From Lewinella sp. IMCC34191 (GTDB taxonomy: Bacteria > Bacteroidota > Bacteroidia > Chitinophagales > Saprospiraceae): a stretch of DNA of 64,000 nt. Positions 16,587-26,540 of the stretch are shown here, in pieces. The position numbers and the translations under genes are program-made. Under the pieces are notes generated by a model that worked only from the letters and a program-made list of their open reading frames with translations, was not told the origin of the DNA and made no database searches. Where the stretch lies: NCBI RefSeq assembly GCF_003390935.1, contig NZ_QNQZ01000008.1:248001-312000 (forward strand), given 5' to 3'. Positions within the stretch are counted from its first letter, which is position 1, and the number at the start of each line of letters is the position of its first letter.

Positions 16587-19500
16587 ATGAAGATAGCCTT
16601 ACCCTGCTTCCGCTTCTTTTTCTCCGTATGCTGTACGTGCCTCATTGCCTGGCCCTTTCATCATGTCATCGGGCAGGACGCCCGTCAATTAACCAGCTTT
16701 GAGGATACGCAGTACCGCAAGGATGCTATCCACGCCCTAAGTGTGTTTGAAGGTAAGGTTTACGCGATGAACATCGCGGGTGCGGCGGACCGGAAGGGTC
16801 GGTTCAGCATAATTGACACCTCCACGGGTGTAATGCGGTCGCTGACGGAGAATTCCGAATTTCTGGGAGAGTCAACGACTATCTATGGCAAACGACCCTT
16901 TCAAAAACTTGATGATAAGTTGTTTGCCCAGTACCGGGCGGATCCGACAGGTGGTGAGTTATACCGCATTGAGGGGGAGCGGGCCACTCGGTTGACCGAC
17001 CTGCGCACGGAACCCATTAGCGACCTCGTCAAGCTAGGCGGCATGTACTATTTTCTAGTAGCGGGACGAGCGACCGCCATGCCAGCCCATGCTGACGTTA
17101 AAACCCACTACACCGAACTTTGGCAAACGGACGGGACACCCGATGGCACCTCGTTGGTTGAGGAGCTGCCGATCCTGAACTTCGAAGATGATACAGGTTT
17201 CAATGTGTACCCCCGTAATTTACTTACCGCCGGTACCGAAAGCCTTCTGATCTCCGGCTATTCGACGGTACGGGGACAGCAGTACACCAACTATTATCTA
17301 TACCGGCCGGGGGGTAAGCTTGCCGCCGTAACGGCTCCGCGGATCAATGGCTTCGGATCGCCCCATGTGAAGGTCTTTGGCTGGGGTACCCGTCCGGTCG
17401 TCGCCTTCGGCAGTGGGTTTTACCTGATCGGAACCCGATCGGGGAGTACCGTTCCCGAATTGCTTCGCATTGAGGAAGCGAGCGAAGAGATGCTTCCGGT
17501 AACCGGTATACTGAACGGGCGGTACGGCGTTTTCGGACAGGAAGACGTTCGTTTTGCCGTGTTACAGGACAGCTTTTATCTCTACTGCAATGACAGGCAG
17601 CTTGGGCAGCGATTGTACGTGACAGGCTTAGACGAGCCAGAAAATTTTCGAATCATCCGCATCGCAGCGGAGGGAAGCCGCAGCGCAGTGATCACCACCT
17701 TCGGTGACAGTATTTACTTCGCCGGAGGCAGCTCAAGCGGCACACCCGCGCTCTTTCGGTACGTGGCTACGACCGGGGTGGTGGATACCCTATTCGTACG
17801 TCCGGAATTTAACGAGGCGTACGAACTGCTTGCCAATGACGGGATCGTATACTGGCCGGGCAACTCCGGTGGAGCGGGTGTTGGTCGCTACCGAATCAAA
17901 GATGACTCCCTGTCATTCTTTTTAGGGCTAAACCCTTCGGGACATACCGGAACCATGCACCCTAGCCTGACGCTCATTGGTGACGCGGTCATTTACCTCG
18001 GTGAGCGAGAAGACTGGCGCAGCGATAGGCCGCCGTTGTTGCTGACCCCTGAGGCAAGCGGGCCGCGGAATCTCCTCGCGTCGAATCCCGCCCCGCCCGC
18101 CGGCGTCTCCTTTCTGAATGGACAAGACCAACACGGAAGTATCCTCTTCCGGGCGCCTGCTCTAGACAAACTCGGTCGTTATTTTCGCTACGACACTACG
18201 CTCGAAACCGTCGTGCCCATCGCCTATCCGACATCCGAAGAATTGTATAGTGTAGCAGACCTACGCACCACCGTTGCCGGAGGACCTATGGTGCCATATT
18301 GCTGCGATACGGAGGACGGATCCGGGTTTACGGTCCATTTGGTTTCCGGAGACAGCCTCAAGCCCGCGCGATATGCCGATACCAAAGAAATCGTGCGGAT
18401 CCAAAAGCAATGGATGCTAAAGTATCCACTGATAATAGAAGAAGCGCCCAACCTGACTTCCGTCTACCGCTACCACTTTGAGGGACTGACGATGGTGAAA
18501 GAATTAAGACAAAGTATCTCCGGAAGAGGGGCGCAAATTGCTTACCTAACGGACGATCTGGTTCGCATTAGCGTGAGCAGTGAAGAATATGGCCTTAAAA
18601 CCGGCTATCTCCTCCGCCCGGACGGAAGTCTGGTATATCAGTTCGATTACCCGGAGAACCTGGCGGTGCTCGCCACGGATACGATGGGCTATTACCTGCT
18701 GGATATGCCGGCTGACGAACCGCCCACCATCGCTTACTACGACATTGGCGGCGCCGAGACGATCCATTTCGAAGTTCCCAATGGGGTCACACCCGTATAC
18801 CCTAAATACTGGTTGCCCCTGTACCGTATGGTGGGGAATCGCCTCATTTTTCAGCCCCACGATCCCAATACGGGAACGGAACTTTACGTGGCCGATCCCG
18901 CCACGGGGCGGATCACCCTTCTGCGGGATATCCATCCGGGCTCGGGCGGCAGTGATCCTCACGCTATGACCCGCGTGGGTGACCGTCTCTTCTTCGCCGC
19001 ATACGACCTTACCCACGGCACCGAACTCTGGCGAACCGATGGAACTCCGGAAGGTACTTACCTCGTGAGCGATATTCATCCAGGTGTGGCCACCAGTAAT
19101 CCCGGTAATTTCGAATTGGGGCAAAACCAGTTATACTTCCGCGCTACTTCGGATGTAGGAGCGGAAGCTTACGCGGTGGATTTAGAAAGCGAGATGGTCC
19201 GCCTGCTGGCCGATATCAGCCCGGGCCGGGGCGGATCATATCCTGAGCAATTTCTCGAAACCAAATCTGGCCTCTATGTGCTTGCAAGGAGCCATGAGGA
19301 GGCCGGCAAACAGCTATTTCAAATTCAAGCGGACGGCAATACTACCAACGTGACGTCGATGATGCCGGAAGTAGGATACTTAAGCATTTTCCCAAATCCG
19401 GCTTCTAACTCGGTCGTGGTACGCGCTCAGGCCGGTGACTACCTCGAACAGCTTCGGCTTTTCAATATGACCGGTAGTTTGTTACGGACCGTCCCCGTTA

Positions 19501-19613
19501 ATGGGGCGGAGACCTCGCTGTCGACACGGGAGCTGCCGTCCGGACACTACTTTGTGGTGGCTCGCTACCGGTCAGGAACATTCAGCACCGGCAAACTGGT
19601 GGTAACGCAGTAG
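16587..19613 (+). CDS. Large T9SS type A cargo protein with ELWxTDGT repeats
   Basis: 1008 residues with a signal peptide ending near HVIGQ (about residue 30). It has repeated beta-propeller-like strands carrying ELWQTDGTPDGT and ELWRTDGTPEGT, the ELWxTDGTxxGT repeat common in secreted Bacteroidota proteins, plus GTELYVADPATG-type blades. The last 80 residues (IFPNPASNSVVV to GKLVVTQ) are a type A sorting domain. It is therefore exported by T9SS and anchored at, or released from, the surface. No catalytic motif is visible; an adhesive or structural role is a guess. Transcribed alone, before the cyclase gene. Confidence 0.85.
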   Translation: MKIALPCFRFFFSVCCTCLIAWPFHHVIGQDARQLTSFEDTQYRKDAIHALSVFEGKVYAMNIAGAADRKGRFSIIDTSTGVMRSLTENSEFLGESTTIYGKRPFQKLDDKLFAQYRADPTGGELYRIEGERATRLTDLRTEPISDLVKLGGMYYFLVAGRATAMPAHADVKTHYTELWQTDGTPDGTSLVEELPILNFEDDTGFNVYPRNLLTAGTESLLISGYSTVRGQQYTNYYLYRPGGKLAAVTAPRINGFGSPHVKVFGWGTRPVVAFGSGFYLIGTRSGSTVPELLRIEEASEEMLPVTGILNGRYGVFGQEDVRFAVLQDSFYLYCNDRQLGQRLYVTGLDEPENFRIIRIAAEGSRSAVITTFGDSIYFAGGSSSGTPALFRYVATTGVVDTLFVRPEFNEAYELLANDGIVYWPGNSGGAGVGRYRIKDDSLSFFLGLNPSGHTGTMHPSLTLIGDAVIYLGEREDWRSDRPPLLLTPEASGPRNLLASNPAPPAGVSFLNGQDQHGSILFRAPALDKLGRYFRYDTTLETVVPIAYPTSEELYSVADLRTTVAGGPMVPYCCDTEDGSGFTVHLVSGDSLKPARYADTKEIVRIQKQWMLKYPLIIEEAPNLTSVYRYHFEGLTMVKELRQSISGRGAQIAYLTDDLVRISVSSEEYGLKTGYLLRPDGSLVYQFDYPENLAVLATDTMGYYLLDMPADEPPTIAYYDIGGAETIHFEVPNGVTPVYPKYWLPLYRMVGNRLIFQPHDPNTGTELYVADPATGRITLLRDIHPGSGGSDPHAMTRVGDRLFFAAYDLTHGTELWRTDGTPEGTYLVSDIHPGVATSNPGNFELGQNQLYFRATSDVGAEAYAVDLESEMVRLLADISPGRGGSYPEQFLETKSGLYVLARSHEEAGKQLFQIQADGNTTNVTSMMPEVGYLSIFPNPASNSVVVRAQAGDYLEQLRLFNMTGSLLRTVPVNGAETSLSTRELPSGHYFVVARYRSGTFSTGKLVVTQ

Positions 19614-19653
19614 GGCTAGCTTACCAACCCGCCCGTTCCGTACCTATTGATCC

Positions 19654-20721
19654 ATGATCGCGAAGAATAAGCTTTTGTACTGGTTGAGGTTAGTGCTGAC
19701 TTGGTGGGTAGCTACCTTTCTTTTCAGCTTTCTGCGGCATTATGGGTGGCCGGAGCGGATGGCCTTCGCGCCGGACTACCTGATTGCGCCGGCGCTGGAT
19801 TTCTCTTTGGCGCTCATTGTAGGTACGGGGTACTTCGGTATTGAGTTATTGCTGAACCGGCAAGCGTTCATGCGGCTCTCTTTTCTGTGGTGGGCGCTTT
19901 TGAAGGTGGTCTTACAATTCCTACTCGCTATAGCCCTGTTTGCCGTTGGTCTCAACCTGTACCCGCTTTTCAACAGTACGGCCGTCCAAGATTTAACCCT
20001 TGAAGAATTTCTGGGCAGTAAACTGATGGTGGTGGTGCTGGTATATTTCCTTTTAATTAGCCTGCTCATCACCCTGTTTCAACGTATGTACCAAAAGGTG
20101 GGCCCGGGAATTTTCGGCAATATGCTGGTGGGCAGGTACCATAAACCCCGGGAGGAGGAACGGATATTCCTGTTTATCGATCTGCGTGACTCTACTCCGA
20201 TTGCCGAAAGGCTGGGACATTTGTTGTTCTCTCAACTCATTCAGGACTGCTTCGCTGATGTTACGGATGCCGTAATACACCATCAGGCGGAAATCTATCA
20301 ATACGTGGGAGACGAGGTCATTCTCTGCTGGAAAACCAAGCCGGGGCTGAAACACAACAACTGCATTGCTGCCTTTTTCGAGTTCGACCGCATCCTCGCT
20401 CGCCGCTCTGGGTACTACGAATCTAATTATGGGTTCCACCCGGAATTCAAAGCCGCCGCGCATATCGGACGCACTACGGTGGCGGAAGTAGGCGTCGTGA
20501 AACGGGAGTTGGCCTACCACGGTGACGTGCTGAACACCACGGCACGCATTCAGAGCAAATGCAACGAACTGGGCGAACAGTTACTGATCTCCCCGGCCTT
20601 GTCCGCCCGACTGGACCTCGACCGTGATTATATCACACACGAATACCCGCCGGTCGAGCTTACCGGGAAGCGGTACAGCTTACCCGTTATCGGCATTCGA
20701 GCGCGGAGCTTGCCTGTATAG
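19654..20721 (+). CDS. Membrane class III adenylate/guanylate cyclase
   Basis: 355 residues. Four N-terminal membrane helices (to about residue 150) with a short linker GNMLVGRYHKPREEER, then a class III catalytic domain (about 170-330). Both metal aspartates are visible in FLFIDLRDST (about residue 174) and YVGDEVILCW (about 219), and a late NTTARIQSKC block gives the transition-state Asn/Arg pattern. Product (cAMP or cGMP) cannot be told. The histidine kinase at 62221 has a cyclic-nucleotide-binding-like domain, but no link can be shown. A -7-like TACCTATTG lies just before the start. Confidence 0.85.
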   Translation: MIAKNKLLYWLRLVLTWWVATFLFSFLRHYGWPERMAFAPDYLIAPALDFSLALIVGTGYFGIELLLNRQAFMRLSFLWWALLKVVLQFLLAIALFAVGLNLYPLFNSTAVQDLTLEEFLGSKLMVVVLVYFLLISLLITLFQRMYQKVGPGIFGNMLVGRYHKPREEERIFLFIDLRDSTPIAERLGHLLFSQLIQDCFADVTDAVIHHQAEIYQYVGDEVILCWKTKPGLKHNNCIAAFFEFDRILARRSGYYESNYGFHPEFKAAAHIGRTTVAEVGVVKRELAYHGDVLNTTARIQSKCNELGEQLLISPALSARLDLDRDYITHEYPPVELTGKRYSLPVIGIRARSLPV

Positions 20722-20937
20722 TAGCAGTTGATTGAACGAAATACCGCACTGATTCGCTACGGGATAGCGTAGAAGTTATCAAACGCAGGGGGCTATGCCC
20801 CAGTCCTCTGCTATCTCGTCACCACGAGTTTGTAACCGGGCCGCCGCGGTGAATTGCTCCGTTGGTAAATTCCAACGATTATGTCGAATGGTATAAAGCC
20901 AGACCGAAGGTGCCTCAGAAACCGGTTCGCGATAGGG

Positions 20938-20958
20938 CTTTTACCTGCGCCCCGCCGC
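20938..20958 (+). repeat. Copy 2 of dispersed motif (CCTGCGCCCCGCCGC)
   Basis: CTTTTACCTGCGCCCCGCCGC, one base different from the consensus, in the 250-base spacer between the convergent cyclase and SDR genes. This is the only copy not followed by a gene on its own strand. Confidence 0.6.
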
Positions 20959-20972
20959 CCCCTGAACGGTCA

Positions 20973-21659
20973 CTACGATACAGCACCCAGGTGCCCGATG
21001 TCGCTGCTCTCCAGGATCTTTTGCGGCTGGGGGGACAGGGCGCACCTGATCATCGCTAAGCCGAGTTGCCGGTCCGAAACCGACCAGCTAGCTCGACGCA
21101 TGAGCGGGAACAGTGGCCGCAACACGCCGTACAGGGCGCCGATCCAGCGGGTCTTCGTCGGCAATTTTCTTTCGGGCAGTAACATGCCCAAACGGAACAT
21201 GTAAGCATCCCGAAATCCCATGTTCAGCAGCGCCTGCTCCGTCCGGCCTTTCACGCGGGCCCACATTTGCGAGCCGTCCGGATCGGTACCCATTCCGGAG
21301 ACGTAGGTAAAAACCAGGTCGGGATTCACGTCATGCAGGTCGCGGGCGAAGCCGGTCACCAGATCGAAGGTCAGGCGGGTATAGGCGGCTTCATCCTTTC
21401 CAACGGAGGAAACCCCGGCGCAGAAAAAGCAGGCATCGTAGGAACGCAGTTGATCGACTATGGGCGACAGGTCAGAAAAGTCACGATGCAGCACCTCTTC
21501 TAACTTTTCGTGTTGGAGGTCGATCGAACGTCGGTTGATCATCAGGACCCGGCTGACGTACGGGCTATCGAGGCACTCCAGCAGCACGGCGCGGCCGACC
21601 ATGCCGGAGGCGCCGGTGAGCATAACGCGTAATGATGTATCAGTCCTTTGGTCGTTCAT
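20973..21659 (-). CDS. NAD(P)-binding SDR-like protein (TIP30/HTATIP2-type atypical SDR)
   Basis: 228 residues. A Rossmann start VMLTGASGMVGRAVL (GxxGxxG), then VLMINRRS, ACFFCAGVSS, the YVSGMGTD strand and WARVKGRTEQALL, with a lysine where SDR enzymes place the catalytic Lys. The pattern fits the atypical-5 SDRs related to HTATIP2. The ATG lies 20 bases inside the end of the upstream regulator gene, so the two are translationally coupled and form the tail of the efflux operon. A role in detoxifying or modifying the exported compound is an inference from position only. Confidence 0.75.
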   Translation of the reverse strand: MNDQRTDTSLRVMLTGASGMVGRAVLLECLDSPYVSRVLMINRRSIDLQHEKLEEVLHRDFSDLSPIVDQLRSYDACFFCAGVSSVGKDEAAYTRLTFDLVTGFARDLHDVNPDLVFTYVSGMGTDPDGSQMWARVKGRTEQALLNMGFRDAYMFRLGMLLPERKLPTKTRWIGALYGVLRPLFPLMRRASWSVSDRQLGLAMIRCALSPQPQKILESSDIGHLGAVS

Positions 21660-22137
21660 CCCACTTCTGTTGCAACTTGGGCAATTCCTCTTTGAGGAAC
21701 AGGAAATACTCCTTTATATGCTTGAGCTCCCGGTTGAAATCGGAGTTTTCCGTACCCTCGCGCAGATCGATGACCTTACTCAGCGTATTGATAAAGGGGC
21801 CGATCTTGGCCAGCCCTTCCCGCATCTGACCCAGCCATTTTTCTCCGGATACCCGGAAATAGCGCTTGCGGTCGCCGGGCTTGGTGATGTAATCGATGCG
21901 GCCATCGTCCATCAGCCGGCGTATGGCATTGCTGATGGAACTCTTGCTGGCCTGGAGAAATTCCTGGATGGCGAAAAAATCCATTTCCGGCGGATCGGCG
22001 AGCAGCAAGAGCGCAAATACCCGGGCTTCGGTTGGCGTTAGTCCGGTCTGCTCGAAAAAGACACCGATTTCCTCAACGCGACGCTTGATGTCGGAAATAT
22101 GGGGATTGGCGTTTGCGGGGGATGGAGTGTCGGACAT
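21640..22137 (-). CDS. GbsR/MarR family transcriptional regulator
   Basis: 165 residues from ATG 22137; a TTG at 22164 is less likely. A winged-helix pattern TPTEARVFALLLLAD, FFAIQEFLQASKSSISNAIRRLMDDGRIDYIT and KRYFRVSG is followed by a helical dimerisation region. The arrangement of the wing (PGDRKRYF) fits the GbsR-like branch of the MarR superfamily. Being the fourth gene of the TolC-adaptor-RND operon, it probably controls that operon, and the 11-bp inverted repeat at 28963 is the obvious operator candidate. Confidence 0.82.
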   Translation of the reverse strand: MSDTPSPANANPHISDIKRRVEEIGVFFEQTGLTPTEARVFALLLLADPPEMDFFAIQEFLQASKSSISNAIRRLMDDGRIDYITKPGDRKRYFRVSGEKWLGQMREGLAKIGPFINTLSKVIDLREGTENSDFNRELKHIKEYFLFLKEELPKLQQKWDERPKD

Positions 22138-22196
22138 TGCGGAACGGTGGATGGATACGGTCAAAGATATGGTGGACGCCGAAGTGCGGGCCTCGA

Positions 22197-25100
22197 TCAG
22201 ACGAAATGGGCTTCCTCATCGCTAGCTGGTGTCTTTTCCCGGATACCGAAAAGAAGTTTGTATGTAATCGGGACGAAGATCAGCGTGATCACCGTACCGA
22301 ACAGTAAGCCCACCATGATGGCGATGGCCATCGGCTCCCAGATCAAGCCGCCCCCCAGGTAAAGCGGAATTAGGCCGAGGGCGGTGGTGAAGGTAGTCAG
22401 CAGAATGGGGCGGAATCGTTGCTGGCAGGCATCGACGATGGCGCGGAACTCCGTCTTGCCGGCCCGTTCCTCGATCTCGATGCGGTCGATAAGCACGATC
22501 GCGTTATTGATCAGGATGCCGGCCAGGGAAATGACCCCCAGGAAGCCCATGAAGCCGAAGTAGCTTTGGAAGAGTAGCAAGCCGAGGATCACGCCGATGA
22601 TGCCGAGGGGGATCGTGGCCAGCACGATACCCATCTTGCGGAAACTGTTGAACTGGAGCATCAGCAGCAGGACGATGATGAATCCGGCCAGGGGCAACTT
22701 AGCGGCTACGGCACCCATAGCCTCGCGGCTGCGTTCCGACTCGCCACCCAGTTCGTAGGTGTAGCCGGCGGGCCACGAGTCGGCCAGGGAATCGAGGCGG
22801 GGCGTCAGCTGGCGGGTGACATCGGTGGCCGTATAGCCCATGACCGCATCGGCCTGCACGGCCAGGGTACGGACGAGGTCGTGGTGTTTGATCTTGGCGT
22901 ATTGCCAATCGACGTTCACGTCGGCTACCTGCGCCAGGGGGACGTTGTTGCCGCTGCCCTGGGCGAAAACATTGAGCCCCTCGAGGTCCTCCACGCGGTA
23001 ACTTTCGGCACTTCGGCCGCGCATGACGATGGGAATGGATTCGTCGCCCTCCCGGTAGCTGCCGGCGGTGAAGCCGCTGACGTTGGTCCGCAGCGAGACG
23101 GCGATATCCTGATTGGTGACACCCGCGGCGCTGGCCTTGTCCGGGTCGATATCCACGACTACCTTCTTGCTTTTCGGACCCCAATCGTCGGTGATGTTGG
23201 TGGCGATGAGGATTTGGTTAAGCGTGGATTTTACGTCGTCGCTGATGCGGAAGAGTTCGTCGGCACTCGGCCCGCTGATGCGCACCTCGACGTCAGCCGT
23301 GGCTCCTCCGCCGCCGGAAAGCGGGTTTACGCTGATGTCGGCGTCCGGAAACTGCTCCCGGCCGTAGGCTTCCAGCCGTTCGATCATTTGGTTATTGGCT
23401 TCGAAGCGGTTCGTGTTGAGCAGGACGTGGGCGTAGCCGCTATTGGCCTCGCCGGGTTGGTAGCCTAAGTCGTAGCTCTTAGGGCCTTCACCCACGAAAC
23501 TCGTATAGCTGGCGATCCCCAGGGCATCGGGGTCGTCCGTTAGCAACTCGGAATTGATGTAGGCCTCCATGCCCTCCGTAACCTCGGTGGTCCGCTGGAT
23601 ATCGGTGCCCTGAGGCAGTTCGATATTCATGGTGATGAGGTTACGGTCGCTATCCGGGAAGAAGATGAACGGTAACCGGCCGAACAGGGACAGGCTACAG
23701 AAGAACAACACGATCACGGAAGTCAGGACGATCCACGGGTGCTTTAGCGACCAGTAGATCATGCCGCGGTAGCGCTCGTTGAGGCGCTCGAAAATGTTGC
23801 CTTTTTGCGGGGCGGCCTCCGCTTCGGGAGCGGTTTCGGCCTCCCCGTCCTCGCCTCTCTGCTTCACCCGGATCAGGGCGACCCCGAGCATGGTGACTAC
23901 CGTCATGGCCAGGATCCAACTGCTGAGTAGCGCGAAGGAAATTACGACGAAGAGGTTGCCCATGATCTCGCCCATGGTATTCTCGGCCAGGAAGAAAGCC
24001 AGGAAGGCCGCCGAGGTGGTCAGGGAAGAGATGAGCAGCGGGATGGCCAGTTCGGAAGTGGCCTGGTAAGCGGATTTCTTAGGAGAAAGTCCGTTCTCCA
24101 TGCCCACCATCATCGATTCGGAGATCACGATCGCGTTGTCCACCAGCATACCCAGGGCCATGATGAGCGCGGCCAGGGTCACTTTGTTGAGGCCCACGTC
24201 AAAGACGTTCATGAGCAGCAGTGTCATGACGATGGCCAGGGGAATGAGGCTCGCCACGACCAGCCCGGTGCGCCAGCCCAGGAAGAGGAACATGACGGCC
24301 AGTACGATAGCAACGGACTGAATGACGTTGGAGACGAAGTTGGTTACGCTGGCCTGGACGAAGGTATCCTGGCTGGCGATCCGCCGGGCTTCCATGCCCA
24401 CGGGGAGTGTCTGATTAAAAACCTCCAGGCGGCGGTTGATATCCTCGCCCAATTCCACGAGGTTGGCGCCCTCGCGGACGGCTACGGCTACGACCAGGCC
24501 CTGCTCCCCACCCAGGCGTACCAGGCGCTCGGCCGGGGTGGCGTAACCACGGGAAATGGAGGCGATCTCGCCCAGTTTGGCCGTCTGCTCATCGCCGAGA
24601 TTGACGACGGTGTTGGCCAGGTCGTCCAGGCTCTCGAAGTTACCGCTGGGCTCCAGTACGATCCGCTGGTCGCCGAGCATTACGTCGCCGCCGGCGAATA
24701 CGATGTTGGTGGCGGAGATCGTCTGCTGCAGCTGGTTGGCCGACAGCCCGTAGCGGGCCAGGCGGGCATTGTCGAACTCCACGAAGATCTGCTCCTGGCG
24801 CATACCGGTGATCTCCACCTCGGCGGCGTCGGGGAGGGTGACCAGGTCGTCGCGGATATCCTCGGCGGCGTCTTCCAGCTCGCTGAGGGAGTAGCCCGAT
24901 CCGGTAAGGCCCACCTGGATTCCGTATTCCACGCCGATGTCCTCGTCCTTCACCACGATGCTGCGCACGCCGTCGGGCAAATCGGGCCGGATCACGTCGA
25001 TCTTGCGGCGCAGGCGATCCCATACGGGCTGCATTTTTTCGGCGCTGACGCTGGGGTCCAGCTCCACGTTGACGATACTGAGTCCGGTCCGGCTTTCGCT

Positions 25101-25343
25101 GGTAATCTCCTTCACTTCGGGCAGTTCCTGGGCTACCCGCTCGATGCGTTCGGTGATGAGTTCCTCGATGCGTTCGGGGCTGGCCCCGGGAAAGGAGGAT
25201 ACGACCGAGGCCACGCGGATCGTGAAGGGCGGCATGGCGTTGCGGCTGAGGCTGTTGTAGCCCACGAGACCGAGGACGGCCACCATGAGGACGACCAGGA
25301 TCGTAACCCGGTTGTTTTCGACGGCTAATTTGGAGATATTCAT
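22197..25343 (-). CDS. RND efflux pump permease (AcrB/HAE-1-like)
   Basis: 1048 residues, full length for the family. N-terminal helix ILVVLMVAVLGLVGYNSL, a large periplasmic loop beginning PFTIRVASVVSSFPGASPERIE, TM cluster with GMLVDNAIVISES (about residue 398-410), a second periplasmic half, and a C-terminal TM cluster ending in LIFVPITYKLLF. Of the two TM4 aspartates that carry the proton relay in AcrB, the first is kept (about D402) and the second is Asn, as in several Bacteroidota homologues. It works with the adaptor and TolC genes just upstream. Drug-type substrates are likely; metal-pump motifs are absent. Confidence 0.93.
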   Translation of the reverse strand: MNISKLAVENNRVTILVVLMVAVLGLVGYNSLSRNAMPPFTIRVASVVSSFPGASPERIEELITERIERVAQELPEVKEITSESRTGLSIVNVELDPSVSAEKMQPVWDRLRRKIDVIRPDLPDGVRSIVVKDEDIGVEYGIQVGLTGSGYSLSELEDAAEDIRDDLVTLPDAAEVEITGMRQEQIFVEFDNARLARYGLSANQLQQTISATNIVFAGGDVMLGDQRIVLEPSGNFESLDDLANTVVNLGDEQTAKLGEIASISRGYATPAERLVRLGGEQGLVVAVAVREGANLVELGEDINRRLEVFNQTLPVGMEARRIASQDTFVQASVTNFVSNVIQSVAIVLAVMFLFLGWRTGLVVASLIPLAIVMTLLLMNVFDVGLNKVTLAALIMALGMLVDNAIVISESMMVGMENGLSPKKSAYQATSELAIPLLISSLTTSAAFLAFFLAENTMGEIMGNLFVVISFALLSSWILAMTVVTMLGVALIRVKQRGEDGEAETAPEAEAAPQKGNIFERLNERYRGMIYWSLKHPWIVLTSVIVLFFCSLSLFGRLPFIFFPDSDRNLITMNIELPQGTDIQRTTEVTEGMEAYINSELLTDDPDALGIASYTSFVGEGPKSYDLGYQPGEANSGYAHVLLNTNRFEANNQMIERLEAYGREQFPDADISVNPLSGGGGATADVEVRISGPSADELFRISDDVKSTLNQILIATNITDDWGPKSKKVVVDIDPDKASAAGVTNQDIAVSLRTNVSGFTAGSYREGDESIPIVMRGRSAESYRVEDLEGLNVFAQGSGNNVPLAQVADVNVDWQYAKIKHHDLVRTLAVQADAVMGYTATDVTRQLTPRLDSLADSWPAGYTYELGGESERSREAMGAVAAKLPLAGFIIVLLLMLQFNSFRKMGIVLATIPLGIIGVILGLLLFQSYFGFMGFLGVISLAGILINNAIVLIDRIEIEERAGKTEFRAIVDACQQRFRPILLTTFTTALGLIPLYLGGGLIWEPMAIAIMVGLLFGTVITLIFVPITYKLLFGIREKTPASDEEAHFV

Positions 25344-25368
25344 CTTGGGGGAGTTGGTCGGGTAAAGG

Positions 25369-26502
25369 TTACTGGGTCAGGAGGCGGACCGGCATGCCAT
25401 CGAGTAGCTGCTTCAGGCCGGCCGTGGCGACGAGATCGCCGGGGCGCAGGCCATCCCGGACGACGAATCCGGAATGCGTGTAATCACCTACCGTTACGGG
25501 TACGCGGCGGGCCACGTACTGGTCGGCGCGGTCACCGGCTTCGAGGCGGAAGACGTAGCGGCCATCGGGGCCTTCAGAAACGGAGGCGGTGGGGGCTACG
25601 ATGAGGGTGTCGCGGCCGCCGGTTGCGTCGCCGAACTGGAACCGGACGGTGGCGGCCATGCCGGGGCGGATGGCTTCGGTCTCATCGTTGACGGCGATCG
25701 TGACGGGATAGCTGGGTGAACCCGCGGCGGCGTAGGCCACTTCCGAGATCGTGCCGGTAAAAGCTCGGTCGGGAATGGAAGAAAACGTAATTTCCACCTG
25801 CTGCCCGGAAGCGAGGCGGCCCACGAAGTCTTCGGGTACGCTCACTTCCACCTCCGGGTTCTCCTCGGTACTAAGCGTCACGATGGCCCTGCCGGAGCCG
25901 GCGTACTCGTTTTCTTCCACGTGTTTTTCGGTGATGACGCCGGCAAAGGGTGCGGGGAGGCGCGTATAAGCGACCTGGTTGCCAGCGGCCTGGACCTGCG
26001 CGCCACTGGCTTCCAGCTGGCTACGCGCGGCTTCCACCTGGGCCTGGGCGCTTTGGAACTCACTGCGCACCTGCTCGAATTGACTCAGGGAAACGCTGTT
26101 GTTTTCATAGAGGCGGGAGGTGCGCTCGTAGGCGGCCTGGGCGGCGATCAATTGGGTCTGGGCGCTCTCCAGCTGGGCCTGGCTGGCTTGTCGTTGGGCA
26201 TTTGCCTGCGATTGCTGCACCCGGAGGTCCGCCGGGTCGAGCGTGGCGATCAATTGGCCGCGGTTTACCCGCTGGCCCAGTTTCACCGGCAAGCTGCGCA
26301 GGGTGCCCGCTACGCGAAAGGAAAGGGGCGTCCGACCCGCGGCTTCCGCGACGCCGTTGAACACCTGGCTGCTGGTGCCGTCGTCAACCGTGACGTGTTG
26401 GGCGCGGACGGCTCGCACCGGCGGCTCGACGGTAGCTTCCTCATCACCGCCACCGCAGGCAGTAAGTAGGAGAAGAAGGGCGAGAAGATGGAAATATTTC
26501 AT
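25369..26502 (-). CDS. RND periplasmic adaptor lipoprotein (AcrA-like)
   Basis: 377 residues from ATG 26502, whose leader MKYFHLLALLLLLTAC has a lipobox. An alternative ATG at 26541 overlaps the TolC stop by one base (TAATG) and would add 13 residues before that leader. The order is typical: lipoyl half (PLSFRVAGTLRSLPVKLGQRV), long alpha-helical hairpin rich in Gln/Ala (about 85-180), second lipoyl half, beta-barrel (VEVSVPEDFVGRLASGQQVEI) and membrane-proximal domain. It bridges the RND permease and TolC in the periplasm. Confidence 0.92.
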   Translation of the reverse strand: MKYFHLLALLLLLTACGGGDEEATVEPPVRAVRAQHVTVDDGTSSQVFNGVAEAAGRTPLSFRVAGTLRSLPVKLGQRVNRGQLIATLDPADLRVQQSQANAQRQASQAQLESAQTQLIAAQAAYERTSRLYENNSVSLSQFEQVRSEFQSAQAQVEAARSQLEASGAQVQAAGNQVAYTRLPAPFAGVITEKHVEENEYAGSGRAIVTLSTEENPEVEVSVPEDFVGRLASGQQVEITFSSIPDRAFTGTISEVAYAAAGSPSYPVTIAVNDETEAIRPGMAATVRFQFGDATGGRDTLIVAPTASVSEGPDGRYVFRLEAGDRADQYVARRVPVTVGDYTHSGFVVRDGLRPGDLVATAGLKQLLDGMPVRLLTQ

Positions 26503-26540
26503 CGGTTGGCTATTCGGGGATAAGTAGGGGAGGGAACGCA